Shown here: positions 1 to 13,258 of the stretch, one piece after another
Numbering within the stretch: the first letter of the stretch is position 1
Layout: every line of letters starts with the position of its first letter
From: Xiphophorus maculatus
Taxonomy: Eukaryota; Chordata; Actinopteri; Cyprinodontiformes; Poeciliidae
Length of the DNA: 64,000 bases
NCBI RefSeq assembly: GCF_002775205.1
Contig: NC_036443.1
Coordinates: 16,406,373 to 16,470,372 of the forward strand
Direction: 5' to 3'
Notes under the pieces: generated by a model
The model's input: the letters and a program-made list of their open reading frames with translations, nothing else
Told to the model about the DNA's origin: nothing
Databases searched by the model: none
Made by a program: the position numbers and the translations under genes

Positions 1-3000
1 GAAGGTATTCCCATCTGCAGTACAAGTTGCGTGAATACTCCTCGGCACAAGCCTGCAACTCTCCTTCATAGAAGAGCTCGTTGGGAATCTTGAGAATGGC
101 AGGATGAGACCTGAAAGAGACGCATTATAAGGTGTCTTCTGAAAACCCGAGCAGATTCTTTCTGTCACATTACGCATCACGTTCTGACTCACCTGTAGTT
201 GCGCAGCAGCTTGGTCACGAAGCAGTTATTGTAGACGCCATCATTTTTCTGGTAAAGAGGGAAATCGGTCATCAAGCGCTCCAAGAGGGACATTCCTGCA
301 GACAGCACAATATTTCAAACAATACATTTCAAAGTAACAAAAAGCTTTATTTTAGAGTGAAAGTCGTCTGAAATGTCGCTAAAAAACCCCAGCTGTTTCT
401 ACAGGAGATGCTAAATAAATTAAGTGATTACTGGAACCAGAAATAACTGGTGAACTCGCCATGTTTGAGCGCAAACAGAGGTCATGCTGGAATAAGTCAA
501 GATTGATATTTTCAATTGAGAAAATGTTGTCAAAACTTTCAATGTTTCTGAGATCCTGTATCTAAGTTGGGGAAAAAAAAGGGAGTTGTAGCATTTTAAA
601 ATCTGGGACGCCAAATTTTGTGAAGGCTCAAAAAGTATGCGCTCACACACGTGTTACATAGGGACCTGAAAACATTAAGAGGCAGATTAGAATATTACTG
701 TCTGGATGGTCAAGCTGTGTTTGTGGCCATAGCAACACACCTACAGGCTTCTAAAAAGCATGGCATGCTGGCTGTTTCTTCAGATTGCTACTTTTGAATA
801 TTGTGAGAGATCAAACTTATGTCAGGATGCTGAACATATTACACCAAAATTGCTCAGCTTCATCCTTTGGGAAATCTTTTGAAATGTCCTAGTTAAGGTA
901 CAGGTCTACTGAAGCTGCGATTCCTCACATGTGCAGCATTGACATGATAACTTTGTTAATCTGTAATATAAGATGATGAAGAGTGTCTCTGTCAGCTGTT
1001 GAAATGTTGTATTTTCTAAATTTAAATAATCCAAAGTTCTTATAGATTTTGAAGCAAAATGTTAACTTCTACATTTGTGCAAATAAAATAAATAAATACA
1101 ATAAACGAGTGCGTTACAAGCTCTGTAACTTTTGGCCAGTTATGAAAAATATTTCTTTTGCTTCATACATTTTGTTATTAAGAATGTTAGTTTTTAATAT
1201 GAGAAGAAAGTATAAAAAAGCATTTAGTTCTTAAGAGAAATTGGTATTAGTAGGTCAGGGCTTTACATAATCAGTGATTGGGTATTGACCACAAAACCTC
1301 TGATCAGTCCATCTCCACTTCTTACCCATTCTGTATTTCAGTGCAAAAGGAGATCTGAGGATGGGTCCGAGCTGCTTGGGGTCTCCAGCCAGGACAAGCT
1401 GTCCGGTCTCAGTGTTTAGCAATCCTATGTGACATATTAAAAACAAGCAAAACATGTTAAGAGAACTATCAATAAAACTAAATCCCATTGCAGAAAACGC
1501 TCCAGATTGTGCTCTTTTACCTGCCAGGGGGACTAAACACTCCGTCTCCACGGCGTGTCCAGCCTCGTCCACAAAAATGTGAGTGAAATGTCCAGAAGGA
1601 ATGTCGCCCGACACAAACCTGCAATATTGAAACGGGTAGAAAATCACATTGTCGAACTCCATTTGTGACGTTAAATGTTGGTGGCTTTTGGTTAGAATAC
1701 AGGCAGAAAAAGTGCAGATTAGCAAGATATTTAGTTCTGAAAGTTATTCTCTACCTTCCAGCAGTTAACAGGGTGGTGACAATAATTCTAAACTCCATCA
1801 GCTCCTCTTTTGCAGGAAAAATATAAGAATCTCCTAAGAGGTTAGAGCATGCCTGTGGAGTAACACAACCACAAACGTATATGAATGCAGTGACGTCAAC
1901 AGTATGCGATCAAAGAAACGCAAAAACAAAACCAGTGTATTGTCCCAAACAGAAGCGGCAGGAATGATTCTAAACGTTGATTTTTGGCCAAGAATGAGAG
2001 ATGAGCAGAAATAAGTGAGTGAGTTAAACTGTCAGTCAGCGCTGACCTTCAGGTGCTCAGGGACGAGTTTTGGGTCCCGGCTGCTGGCGTACACTCGGTA
2101 GACTTTGCGCTCGTCTACATGCTCGCGAATCTTGGTGCACAACAGATCAGCGGCGCTGTTGGAGGGAGCGCAGGCCAGGATGTGGCAGAACGTCTGGGTC
2201 TTCTCGATCTGCTTGATGGCCTCCACCAAAGTGACAGTTTTACCTTAATAGGCCGTGAAATTCAAAATGACATTTAAAAAAAAAAAAGAATAAAAGTGCT
2301 TACTTTTGCTGAAATGAAGCAGCGGCAGAATAGCAACTTCAGGTTTTCACATCTTTTTACGTTTCACACAGTTTTGTTGTATTTCTGCTTTACCCTAATT
2401 GTATTCAGTTAACATAACATGATTCCCGCCATAAAATATTGGGCGTATACAGACAAGTTTTGTGAAGGTCTTTTATATACATAATTTCCGCTATGTATGG
2501 ACGAAACTTGCATCATTATATGCGGAATCTTTTGTTAGTATAGGATAAAGATCATTGCTCTTAAACATTTCAACATGTGGAGAGTCAGCAGAATTGACAA
2601 CTGCTTCATCAGTTACCTACATGTACTGTAATTTCAATCTCTTTCATTTTTAAATCACAACATAGAAATGAACCACACAAACACGAAAGGAGCACATTTC
2701 TACTGGTTTGTTTCACCTGTTCCTGGTGGGCCAAACACAAGATACGGCGCAGGTCTGGATGAACCGGCAACAATGTGCTGCACAGCTTGATACTGCTCTG
2801 GGTTTTTCTCCAGCTGATAATCAAACAGTCTGTCAGGAAACAGAAATAGGAAATGAATTGTGTTCTTAGTGCAGTACAGTAAAAGCAGCTTGACCTCATC
2901 CACACAGTCTGTTTTTGACCTCCTCTGTCATGGTGTGCGCAAGCAGACTGATTCTTACCTTGAGGAACAGACATTCTCTCAGGCTTGATGCGCGTCGTGT

Positions 3001-6000
3001 TCAAGGAGGCCCCCTGGTTGTTATTGTAGAAATGCTTAGCCTGTGTCAACACTGTCTTTGTTGAGACTATTCTGATTATACTGGTTGAGCAGTATCATGA
3101 AGGAGGTATGTTTTAAAATACCTCCAAAATGTCTGTCCCAACTTATCTTTTATTTAGCGTAATATTATTGAGGTTGAATCTGAAGTTCACAGCACGCTTA
3201 AGCTGAAACACGTGTTTTTGGTGCAAACTAAGTGGGGGAGAAAGAGAGCTATACATGTAGAGATGCTTACTTGAGTGTGGGGAGGTCCGGTTCCTCACGT
3301 GGCATTGGTGGGGCAGCAGGAAACAGCACACTGCTCAGTTTGTGGATCCTTGCGAATTCTGCAGCTCTGTGCTGGAGACGCACCGTCAGGCGGTTGATGG
3401 TGAATTCGACGTTGAACTTTATCCCTTCAATCAAGCTGAAGTCTTTACCCTTCATGTATCGATTCAGCAATCTGCGATGAGAGAGGAATCTCTGTTTGAG
3501 AGTCGTGGACTGCTTGTCTTTTTGTTGTTACTGGGCGTCTCAGTCTTACTCCGAGGCAAAGCCCAGTCTGACGCTGTCCAGCTGCACGCTGTAAACATAA
3601 CCACGGTACTTCACTTCCTTTTCTCCCTGGGGGTACACCAGCATCGAATCCCCCCGCAGCACAGAGGGACGGTTCTCGGAGACACCGGGCACCTGGGAGG
3701 AGAACAGAAAGTCACATTTCACTGATTTTGTTCAATTAAACTGACGTTGACTAAGAGAATAAAGTTAGTTCACTAAATCTTTTTTTTTAGCAGTGCATTC
3801 TCTAAAGAACAAATATCGCAGTTTGAACGTTCATACTACTTTTACATTTATTTCAACTTTCCAATATTTAAGTGCCTTTTTTTTAATCATTCAAAATCTT
3901 CTACAACTTTAACAACCGTACAACTTTTTAGCTTTAAATTAAGAAAAAGTGATATTCTCAGAAATCTAAGTATATTTTTACCAATGAGTTATTCAGGGAA
4001 ACTTTTGGGTGTATGAAATTGGTCGTTTATAAAGGTTAAAAATCATTCAAGTTATTAATTGCTATTTACATTTTAACATGTAAAGCTTTCCTTCTTACAA
4101 CAAGGTAATGCTTAATGGTTAAAAACAGAACAACAAGTAATTATAGTTCATTGAAGTGGCAACATAAGGTTTCTGCATATTGCTGCTGATTTAACAAGGC
4201 TAACATTTTCGGTAACACTTTATTTAAAAACTGACTTGAGGATACTGTCATAACAGTATCATGACATAACACTGTCAGGACCATGATGGAGTCTTCATGT
4301 ATGTTTATGACTGAAGACTCCTTCATGTTCCTGACAGTGTCATGTAAGCCTTATGCTTCAAATAAAATGTTACCACATTTTCTTATTTATTTCCCATAAA
4401 TAATGGAACTCAATCGCATTTTTTTAACAATATTACACTACACAATAGGATTATGAATTAAATGTAATGTTAACCAATTTTAGAAGACACTGTCTGCCTG
4501 CAGTGTTTCCATTCCAGTCTCCAACATCACCACACTCACTAAGGTCCAGTAAGTCATCTACTCTGCTGAGATATACAATTTAAAAACCTTTAGAACTTTA
4601 GAAATACAATAAAGATTTCTCTGGATCTTTTTTTTTTTGTTAACCTTTATTTCACCTGGACTGAGATTAAAAATCTCTTTTGCAAGAGAATCCTGGCCAA
4701 GACTGGCAGACTTTGAAGCTCAAACGTACAAAGGACCACCCTTTTCTTCAGAGGCAGAAGAAATTGTATAATTTCCTATTATATCTGATCCCAGCGACTG
4801 GATCGCAATCATACCTCCAGAAGAAGAAGTCTTGGGTTGTTTAAGTCTCTTTTTAGCTGAGCGAATTCTCTGTCTTCGTTTGGAATGTTGTATCTCTTGA
4901 TGTCGAACTCCATCTGAAGTTCCTCCAGGTACAGCAGCAGCTTGAACTTCTCGGTGTAATTCTCCCAACTCAAAGGACTCTCCAAAACCTTCCTTCAAAA
5001 AAAAAAAAAAGGAAAAAGAATTGCTGGACATATTGGAACCAATGTCTTTGTTTATTTTTTTTGTGCTCAATCTCTTGCCAATTTACTTTTCTTCACTGAA
5101 GAAATGGCGCTGCTTCAGCAGACTGATGAGCTGGTTTATGTGCGGTGGAATGCGATATGCTTTTAACTCAACCACATATCTCAGCTGCGAAACAGAGAGC
5201 CTGTTAGGGGAACAAAGAAAAAAAAATAGACACAATAAAATCCTCAATTTGGTAAAAGTGGGAACAAAGCAAAAATGCTGTCTTAAAAAAAGAGCATTTG
5301 TTACATCCTAGTGTTAAAGCAACATCAATCTAGGAGGCAGATATCAGAATAAAGATACAAGTTTATTAAAACAATTGCAATTGGAGAAAGGTCATTTAAC
5401 ACACAGTGGTCATCAACACACATGAGTGTCAAAAGAGTCTCTCTGGGTCCGTCGCCTCAGTAGCCTCCTTTTATACAGACTCAAACACGTAGCCAATGGA
5501 GAGATCATTAACCACACAAAGAAAGGAAAAAAAACCAATAAGCACAGACAGTTTCTTCTTGACAATGGGACATAGGTGACACACAGGTCATCTGGTGGAA
5601 ACATCTGCAGTCTCGAAGCGTTGGCACCTTAACCACAAACACTTCTGCATATAACACTTTTATTGACCGTTTACTTGCAGAATCAACAGAGTCTTGCATC
5701 CGTGCAGCTCAGGGGCCCCAATTAACGGTGGCTGCTGAGTGAGCTAGATTGTGGTCAGGAAGTTTCCTGTTAAAACAGTCTCCAGAGAACAGTCAACTTG
5801 TCACCCTTAAACCGCAGTCAGTGTCCGAAACTGACCTTTTACACATCTAACATATAATAAAATGAAATAAGAATAAATGAGTAATAAGATTAAATGAGTA
5901 ATAAGATGAGTAAAACAATCAATAGTAAGGTAATAATAGTAAGGTAATCAATAAACACAAATAATAAAAGTAATCAAGTAAAAGTAATTGATAATAAAAG

Positions 6001-9000
6001 TATTCAAAAAGTATTCAAAACCTTTATAAAATAATAGTCATTAATAATTTACTTCAACACTAGTCAGTATGGATCCACGGTAATTCAATTCTGTCAGGAT
6101 TTCTTTTCTCTCTACATTTCAGGTACAGCATACACCAGCATATACATTTTCATAATAATCACAATGATTAAAACTCTCCACTTTTGACCTCATGATAAAA
6201 TGGACAGACATAATGCAATCATGTTAGGTGTTATTTTCTCCCTGCAAGGACATTACAAAACGCAAATACAAGTTGTTTTTTTTTGTTTTTTTTTATTTAA
6301 AGTTTCTTACACTTTCTCAACTCAGAGAGTGACTAATCCAAGCAATAGTTCCCAATAATTTCTTTATAAATAAATAAATATAAATAAATGTCTTTATTCT
6401 TTATAACTTTATAAAATATTTTGAAAGGATATCTTTAAAAAAAATGCATTTATCAATTTTTGGGCATTCATATAAACATATATTTAGTAAAAATGAGCTG
6501 GGTAAAGGTTCGTACCCCTCTGGTGGCTGCCCGTCAATGATCCTGCAATCAGGATCAGGGGTGAACGCTGGGAGGGAGCGAGGCTTGTAGGGAGCCACGG
6601 CAGCGAGCTCCAGTCCTAACGAAGTTATGCACTGGGCCTCGATGATGCGCACGATGTGGAAGGCAGTGGTGTTGGGCTCCAGATCGGGTTTGAATTCAAA
6701 TGCCAGCGTTGCCGGGAAAAAACCGACTAGTTCACTGCGGAAGCGGACCACTATTTCATAGCTGTCACCTGAGAGCAGAACAAAATAGGTAACTGGTTTT
6801 GTTACACCCTTTATGTTTTTTTTTTTTTTTAATCATCTATGTAAATAAAAATAAACTTGCTTGAAAACTTCACCTGGATTCAGAAATAGGGGACTCCGCT
6901 TGGTTACACTTTTTTCATCAGACAGGCTAAGGTAATGAAGCCAGTGCAGCGGAGTGTAGTAGGTGAAATACACAGACTGAGTTCCAGTGTTTTTCACATT
7001 CAGCTTGACCACATACTAGTAAAAAATAAAACAATTAAAGGGCTTTGGAGTTATGAAATGTCAACAGATTAGATGCTAGCCAGACAAGGACAGCTGTCAA
7101 GAAGCATTCATACCTCGAATGTGCTTTGTACACACAGGACAAGTTTGCCATTCTCGAAAGGAGAGTCCGCAGTGATACTGATTCCATGTTTATCAGTGAT
7201 CAACATGGAGAGATATCTGAGGATCCAAAAAGAGTAAAGGTTAGAAAATAACTGTACAAGAGACAGCAGGGTGTTCATTAAATTAGTCAGAGTTTAGTAA
7301 GGATGTCTACTCTGACAGCAGGATTTTATTTTGCTTTGTTTCCTCGTTTATATAAGTAAATCAGGACTCCCAGGTGTATCAGACTGCTAATTAAAGTGGT
7401 AAAAGCATTTGTAAGGACGGAGGTGTGGAAAGTATTAAAAAGGACAGAGAAGAGAAAAAAAAGCATTGACAAAAATGCAAGAGGAGAACTTTGTCCAGTT
7501 ACCCTTTCAGTCTCAGTTTGCTCATCAGATCACTGGCCAGTTTTCTCCGAGCTCTGACCCCTGTTTCTGCGTCGTCCGCAGAGTCCGTTGCAGGCTCAGG
7601 GCTCGCCCACCTGCTCCGGTTGGGTTGAGGCTGATGGGTCCTGGGTGTGTGCCACTGGTCCAGGTACTGATTTCTGACCTGCAGAGATTTAGTCAGCTGG
7701 TTTTTTGGGGTTTTTTTTATGGTAACAATGAGACACTGCTATTACCTATGTGAGAGGCAATAAAACACACGCAAAAATCTGAGACTGTGGTTGGTTTGGT
7801 TGGATGCAGGCTTTACATTTAAAGATTTTTGTATCTTTAAGTAAAATATCCTAACTGCAATGTGTAAAGTGAATACCCTAAATACAGCATTGCTCTCTTA
7901 GTACATTAGACCAATAAAAAGAAAACATTTTATATGCAAAAAAAAAAAAAGAAAAAAAAAAATAATACATGATGGCATTTTTTAAGCCATCATGTATGGT
8001 ACTGCTTCCTCACACTAGTAGCTTCCTGGAGTGTGCTCCAGGAAGCACACTTCCTCCAGGAAGCAGTAAGTTAGATAAGCCCTTAGATAGGGTGCTACTG
8101 CAGATCCTTCCTCCCAGCAGGTGTAAGACTTTATAACCTTTTCTAATTTCAATAACATTTCTGTTATTTGTAAAACCCTGTTGTTTGCACAAAGGTTTCT
8201 CTTTCTTTGTAAATAGTCTGCTGCTGTTTCTATGCACATCCCTTTTTTTTTTATTTCTAAACTAGTTAGATCAGCTAATTTTCGAACTAAAAAGTAAAGT
8301 ACTCTGTAGTAAATCAGAGTACTGAGACTACTCTGCAGTAAAGAGTACTTTACTACAGAGTAAAGTAGTACTTTGCTTTTAATCTAAGCATGGTATTGTT
8401 TTAGTAATTGCAAAGTATTGTTATTCTTATGTTGTAAATGTCATAGTTCTACATAGACAGAGCTAAAGTGAGCTCTATAAGTCTGCTATTACGCGAACAA
8501 ATTAGTATGGATGCTCGAACTTTTGGCCTCAACCTCGCACCACTATGAAACCATTAAGTTTATACATTTAAAATTAAACGTCTTTAAATATTTTACGTTC
8601 AACTTGACAAAAAAAAAAAAAAAAAAAAGGCCTACATGCCAGCAGACACATCACATTTACGAACCGCTGGTGTGAAGCGTATGTTGTCTCTCCGTCTGGT
8701 TATTTTATTACACACTTTGAGAGCGTGGAGCACTGAACCAAAGTTTGGGTCTTTGGTTCCTTTGGTTCTACAATGGAACAAATAAATAAATAAATAAAAT
8801 AAAAACAAAATAAATGTCTAATCTCCATGAATTAATAGAGCGTATGTGCATGGGCTGTATGTGCTCACCTTCTCCTGAACTCGTCATTATAAATGTCTCT
8901 CAGCTGGAGCCTGTCCGTGATGGACGTTCGTTCGGTCTCGTTTAGAAACTCGAAAAAGTCCAGTCCGATTTGGCAAAGTGCGCGTACGCTCATTTTAACC

Positions 9001-9002
9001 AT
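1..9002 (-). CDS. mov10: MOV10-type SF1 RNA helicase, 3' end beyond the left edge
   Basis: MOV10 is an Upf1-like 5'-to-3' RNA helicase of P-bodies and silencing complexes that restrains retroelements. Coding exons, 5' to 3': 9002-8869, 7673-7503, 7216-7114, 7015-6874, 6768-6516, 5179-5087, 4992-4815, 3692-3550, 3471-3271, 2829-2717, 2243-2047, 1852-1755, 1618-1521, 1424-1326, 295-193, 110-<1. All junctions are GT-AG and keep frame, giving about 745 of roughly 1000 residues. Helicase motifs visible: Walker A GPPGTGKT (about 505-512, split by an intron), motif II DEAGH (626-630, preceded by GHFTHIFV), motif [11 protein letters not shown] (655-662) and NYRSHP (707-712). The N-terminal half matches MOV10 blocks such as RPSVLRGD and [12 protein letters not shown]. 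Start: the ATG at 9002 has A at -3 and G at +4; an in-frame ATG at 8993 is the alternative. The last C-terminal motifs lie outside the window. Which fish mov10 copy this is cannot be decided here. Confidence 0.95.
4211..4374. mobile_element. Palindromic MITE-like element in mov10 intron 7
   Basis: The element begins ggtaacactttattt (4211-4225) and ends aaataaaatgttacc (4360-4374). These terminal inverted repeats match at 14 of 15 positions. The interior is also self-complementary: a ctgacagtgt block near 4330 pairs with acactgtcag near 4268, and gagtcttcat pairs with the gaagactc stretch near 4312. The whole 164 bp can therefore fold back on itself. There is no coding capacity. The ggtaacacttta terminus is typical of abundant non-autonomous DNA transposons of fish; I do not assign the superfamily. 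It lies between mov10 exons 4815-4992 and 3550-3692. Confidence 0.75.
5312..6059 (-). mobile_element. Solo LTR of a retrovirus-like element, in mov10 intron 5
   Basis: Read on the minus strand, a 748-bp unit begins TGTTGAAG, ends CTTTAACA, and is flanked on both sides by CTAG (5308-5311 and 6060-6063), which fits a 4-bp target duplication. Inside are a TATA box (TATAAAAGG near 5468-5476) and, about 100 bp downstream, a poly(A) signal (AATAAA, 5362-5367), the usual U3-R-U5 order. An AT-rich, simple-repeat-like block fills the first quarter of U3. No internal region or second LTR lies beside it, so it is a solo LTR left by recombination. It reads in the same direction as mov10. Family: retroviral-type (ERV-like) judged from TSD length and promoter layout, not from coding sequence. 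The clean ends suggest it is not very old, but a solo LTR cannot be dated alone. Confidence 0.8.
7965..8400. repeat. Cluster of perfect hairpins in mov10 intron 1
   Basis: Two perfect inverted repeats lie within 85 bp. One is atacatgatggc (7965-7976) with its complement at 7986-7997 and a 9-nt loop; the other is gcttcctggag (8021-8031) with its complement at 8036-8046 and a 4-nt loop. The second arm recurs imperfectly at 8050-8066 (cttcctccaggaag). From about 8290 to 8385 short words agtactctg, cagagtac and agtactttact repeat in both orientations. This looks like a foldback element or nested MITE remains. No family or target duplication could be fixed. Confidence 0.55.
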
Positions 9003-12000
9003 GATGGCTGATCAAGCGAACACAAAATCTGTCAAGAACGTCCACCGAGTCTCTCTGTATACGGATGTAGATGAACTCATAGAACTGGCAACCGTGAGGA
9101 AAAACCCAGAGAGGATTGTTCGCTCTGTTGTTCTTTGACAGTCCGCACGGGCGGTGTCCGGGTGAGTCCAGCGGCACAGAACGACTATTAAAGAACAAGA
9201 CGAGGCCTAATGCTAAAACAGGCACACCCGAACACTTTCAGAGTGCGGAGAAACGAAACCTAACTTTGTAAACAGCACTGTAAAGTGTGATATCATACAG
9301 CAATACATGAAATACCTGTGACCACGTCAGCAACAAGAATCTAATCTATCTATCGAATGTATTTCCATAGATAAATACATCTTGTAGATTCATAGATCGT
9401 CAAATGACTTATGAGGGGTTTTAAAAATCCAAAATTCAGTTTCTCTGAATATTTTAACTTTACATAACGCAAATTAAAAATAGAATGTATGATTTCACAT
9501 TATCACGTGAAAAGCAGCTGATTGCTTTTCACGTCAGTCTCCACAAGGAGCAAGTTCGACTAACTGGAAAGAAGATCACGGGAAAGTTGACTGGAAGGAC
9601 AACCTGTAGTGGAAAACGTGCACAAGCAGCAGAGATCACGAGAACATTGAAAGAAATGCGAAGCAAAGCCAATTAAAGAGTTTGGAGATTTACCTAGCTT
9701 AGCTTTAATCAGGAGATATTGCTTTAACAACCAACACAAAGACATGGACTTCAGCTCATGAGTCAGGGATGAGTCAGGAGAACCTCAGCTGGGCCAGTAA
9801 GAAAAAAGTCTGGAGTGTTGCCCAGTGACCAAAAGGTTTTGTTTTCAAAAAATGTATTTCTCAAGTTGGGGTAAAATCTGATTTTTTTATTTTTTTATGT
9901 AAAGTGTATATCTCTCTTGTAAGATAAAAAAATGGTTAGTCTCTTCTAAGTCCAGTAAATAGTGATAAGGATAAAAATGGGCATAAGACGGAAAACCAAA
10001 TTAGTCCAACAGTTTATGCAGAAATAGATTTAGTGAATACTGCACTGATTTCACATTTATTTAATGCTGTATAATACCAGCCAAGGCAAATAACCCATTT
10101 TTGTACACTTTTTGTACTCATTAACTACTTTTACAAAAAGACAATAATTGCATAATGCTGAAAATACCCTGACTGTATCTATATGTTATAATAAAATTTG
10201 GAGTATTGTTGGGTTATTGCCAGGAACTCTGATGTGATTTAGACACAATCAGCTCCTGAACACAACACGCCTTTGGGTTATTCGAAAAAAAAAAAAAACA
10301 AAAAAAAAAGACTGTTGAAAAAACCCATCTTGGCCCTGATGGTTACAATAGAGAGCAAATTAATCACCCTTTGCTTTATTTTAATAAGAGCAAGTCAAAT
10401 ATCTGCTGGGTAAGGAAAGTAAAACATCACTATAGAAACCAGTCAATACAGCTTAAAAAGGGGAGATTTTTACATATTCTAATATGTCACTGAATGGAGA
10501 TTAAACTATTTCTAAATAAAAAAAATATATGTCCATCTTTGTTTTCTGCACGTATTTTACTTTCGCTTTATATATAATATATATTATGGGGATTTTGGAG
10601 TTATACCTTTAGGTAAATGTATTCCCACAAAGAATCTTTCAACATTGTCCACAAATCAAACGGCTTTTTATTATTACTATTTTACGACAGAAAAAAAGAG
10701 TAAATTTCCACCAGAAAACGCAGATATTAGGGATTGATCTCAAAATGTCAGAGTTTTTCTTGCATATTTTTGACTTTTGAAGCTCAGAAATTTCTATGTT
10801 TTTTTCTACAAAATTTCTGAGATTAATCACAAAATTAATAAAAGTTTCTTGACAGAAATGTACTCTTTTTTTCTACTTTCAATGGCCCTAATACTCTGTC
10901 ATATTACTTTCATTCACGTTAGTCTATTAAGCCTATACATTTTGAGAAGCGAAATAAGAAGCTAAAATTTTCATTGTGTCTGGAATGTTTCAGAAAACAT
11001 CTTCGGCACAAGGTTTCCTCAGCAATTAAAAACTGCAGTTTGACTTGTGTTTGTTTTCTATTTCTCCACTAGAGGGAGACACAGACTCATTTTTCCTCAG
11101 CATGCGCAGAAGAAGCTTGCTTGTTTTCTAACCTCGATCGTCCCCCTCCTCTTATAAATAAAACAAGTTCAACAAACTGTAAAATAAGCAACCTGTTGTT
11201 GATTTGTGAGGCAATTCCCATGTCTATGCTCACATTGTGATGAGAGTCTTCTTTGTCAGATTAATCTTGCTTTGTGCTGTGACAACAGAAAGATTGGAAT
11301 CTCTAGTTATCAATTATACCAGTTTTTAAGAGATCATAAGATCTTGATTGTTCTCCTAAACAACAGTTATGCCGTATGACAAAAATGTCATATAAGTGTT
11401 TTTACAACATCATAGGTGTATTCTATTCAAAGTTAAGTCAATTTAAAAATACTTTATAACATATTTTATAAAGTCATGGATACTTTGGCTCAAATTAGTT
11501 TGTTTGTACAACACAGAAAACAATTTTTACTTGAAAGGTAACTAACCTCACAGAGGAAGTTGAAGTTTCTGAACTCTACCTCATTGGTTTGATATTGTCT
11601 CGATAACATTTTGTCCTATGTTTAGTCCAGAAATAATGAAAAGTAAACATTAAAATGTTGTTTTTATGCCGACATTTGAAACGTTTAAGCTTAGCATTAG
11701 TTTTTAAAGCAAGTAGTTAAGATATGCTATTTGAAGTGAATATTAAAGATGTACTCACTCCTTTCAAATGTCAAGTTGTCTCTAGATTTAAGACATTAGT
11801 TTAGAATAATTGATTTCAAACTTTGTTTCACCTTTAGTGAAACCCATATATTGTGCAAATCAATTGAAAACAAGCATGCACGGGGGAAAAATGTTAACTA
11901 CATAGAAAAAGCTGCAACAATTAGGATGCATGCATAAGCTTGGACCCTCTGGTTTTATACCTTTTTTTATGGCTCCTCTTTAAGACCCAACAGACCCAAA

Positions 12001-13222
12001 ACTTTCAGACTCAGTAGAGAGATTACAATTTTATCATCACAGTGAGTCTAATCTCCAAAACAATAAAATAATGGATTGAACACTGCTGACATAGCTCTAA
12101 ACCACTGCCACATTTAAAGTGAAGAAATATCAATAAACTATATGTCAATGATAAATTACATGCTTTGTGTTCAAGGACAAATGTGTTAGGAATTGCTTTA
12201 ATACCAGTGTTGATGTCAAATTTATTTACATCACACTTATTAAACAAACAGGAGTTACTGTACATCAAAAACGAGGAATAAGTAGGATCAAATAAAATCC
12301 GACTCACAGCGTAGGTCATAAAACCTAATAAACCGAAGACGTGAAGATTAAAAGTAAAGTGAAATGAGCACAAATGTAATTTTATAGAACCTAAGAAGAC
12401 AGAATAAGTCTTCCTGGCTAAGTGTGACTTCAAAACTCCTTGGGCTGGGTTTGTTTGACAGAAAATCTTCCGAACAAGTGGAGGTGTTTGTTTACACTGT
12501 GTGTGGATCTATTTGTGTGTTTCTGTCTTTCTGTCAATGGGTTTGACCACATCTGAGGTTAAAGCTAAACTCTGTCCACTGGCTAACTCATTAAAATTTT
12601 CTTACTGTATCTAATGGGACTCAGGCACAACCTCAGACCCCACACGAATGCCCGCAAGCGGCGCTTGTGTCGCTTTAATGGCACTGTACATATGTACATA
12701 TTAATTTAATAACACATCCATGCATTTGTGTGTTTTTGTGCATGTGCATTAGTGATCCACAGGGACCAATAAATAGCTTAAATGGCCACAGCTGCGGCAC
12801 CATGGAAACGGGGTGTTTAAATGGAGGCGCATTACGGGCTAAAGCACAGGGTAATGACCGCTTTGGCTGTCGGAATGCCTTGATCTTATCACCATAGCGA
12901 GAGGGGATGCTCCCACTTTCTGATGGTCTAATAGCCCCGACTCTCTAATAGACAGGCTGCCCGGGCCACTGAGGTCATCCGGAAACATAGAGACCTGGGA
13001 GCAAAAGCTCACCATAACTGAGTGCAATTCTCTGGTGAAAGTCCATTGTGGCTAAAATATCGGGGAGAGGTAATGTTTTACTTTTGCAATTTGAATACAA
13101 TAGTTGCCATCTTTTTTGTTTTTCCTTTTTTGCTTGAAAATGTCAACGCACGTGTGAATTTTAACTCCGGCCTATTCATTCACGTTTCTTTTGCAAAACT
13201 CGTAAGACGGTCTTTGATAGTG

Positions 13223-13225
<3 letters not shown>

Positions 13226-13257
<32 letters not shown>
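13226..13257. repeat. (GT)n microsatellite
   Basis: About 16 near-perfect gt units follow gtgtag and end before cgggg. No gene overlaps it. Confidence 0.9.

Positions 13258-13258
<1 letters not shown>

Noticed and set aside
11065-11080. ccactagagggaga as a further CTCF site
   Set aside because: It deviates from the core at the GGC position; similar words are frequent in fish repeats.
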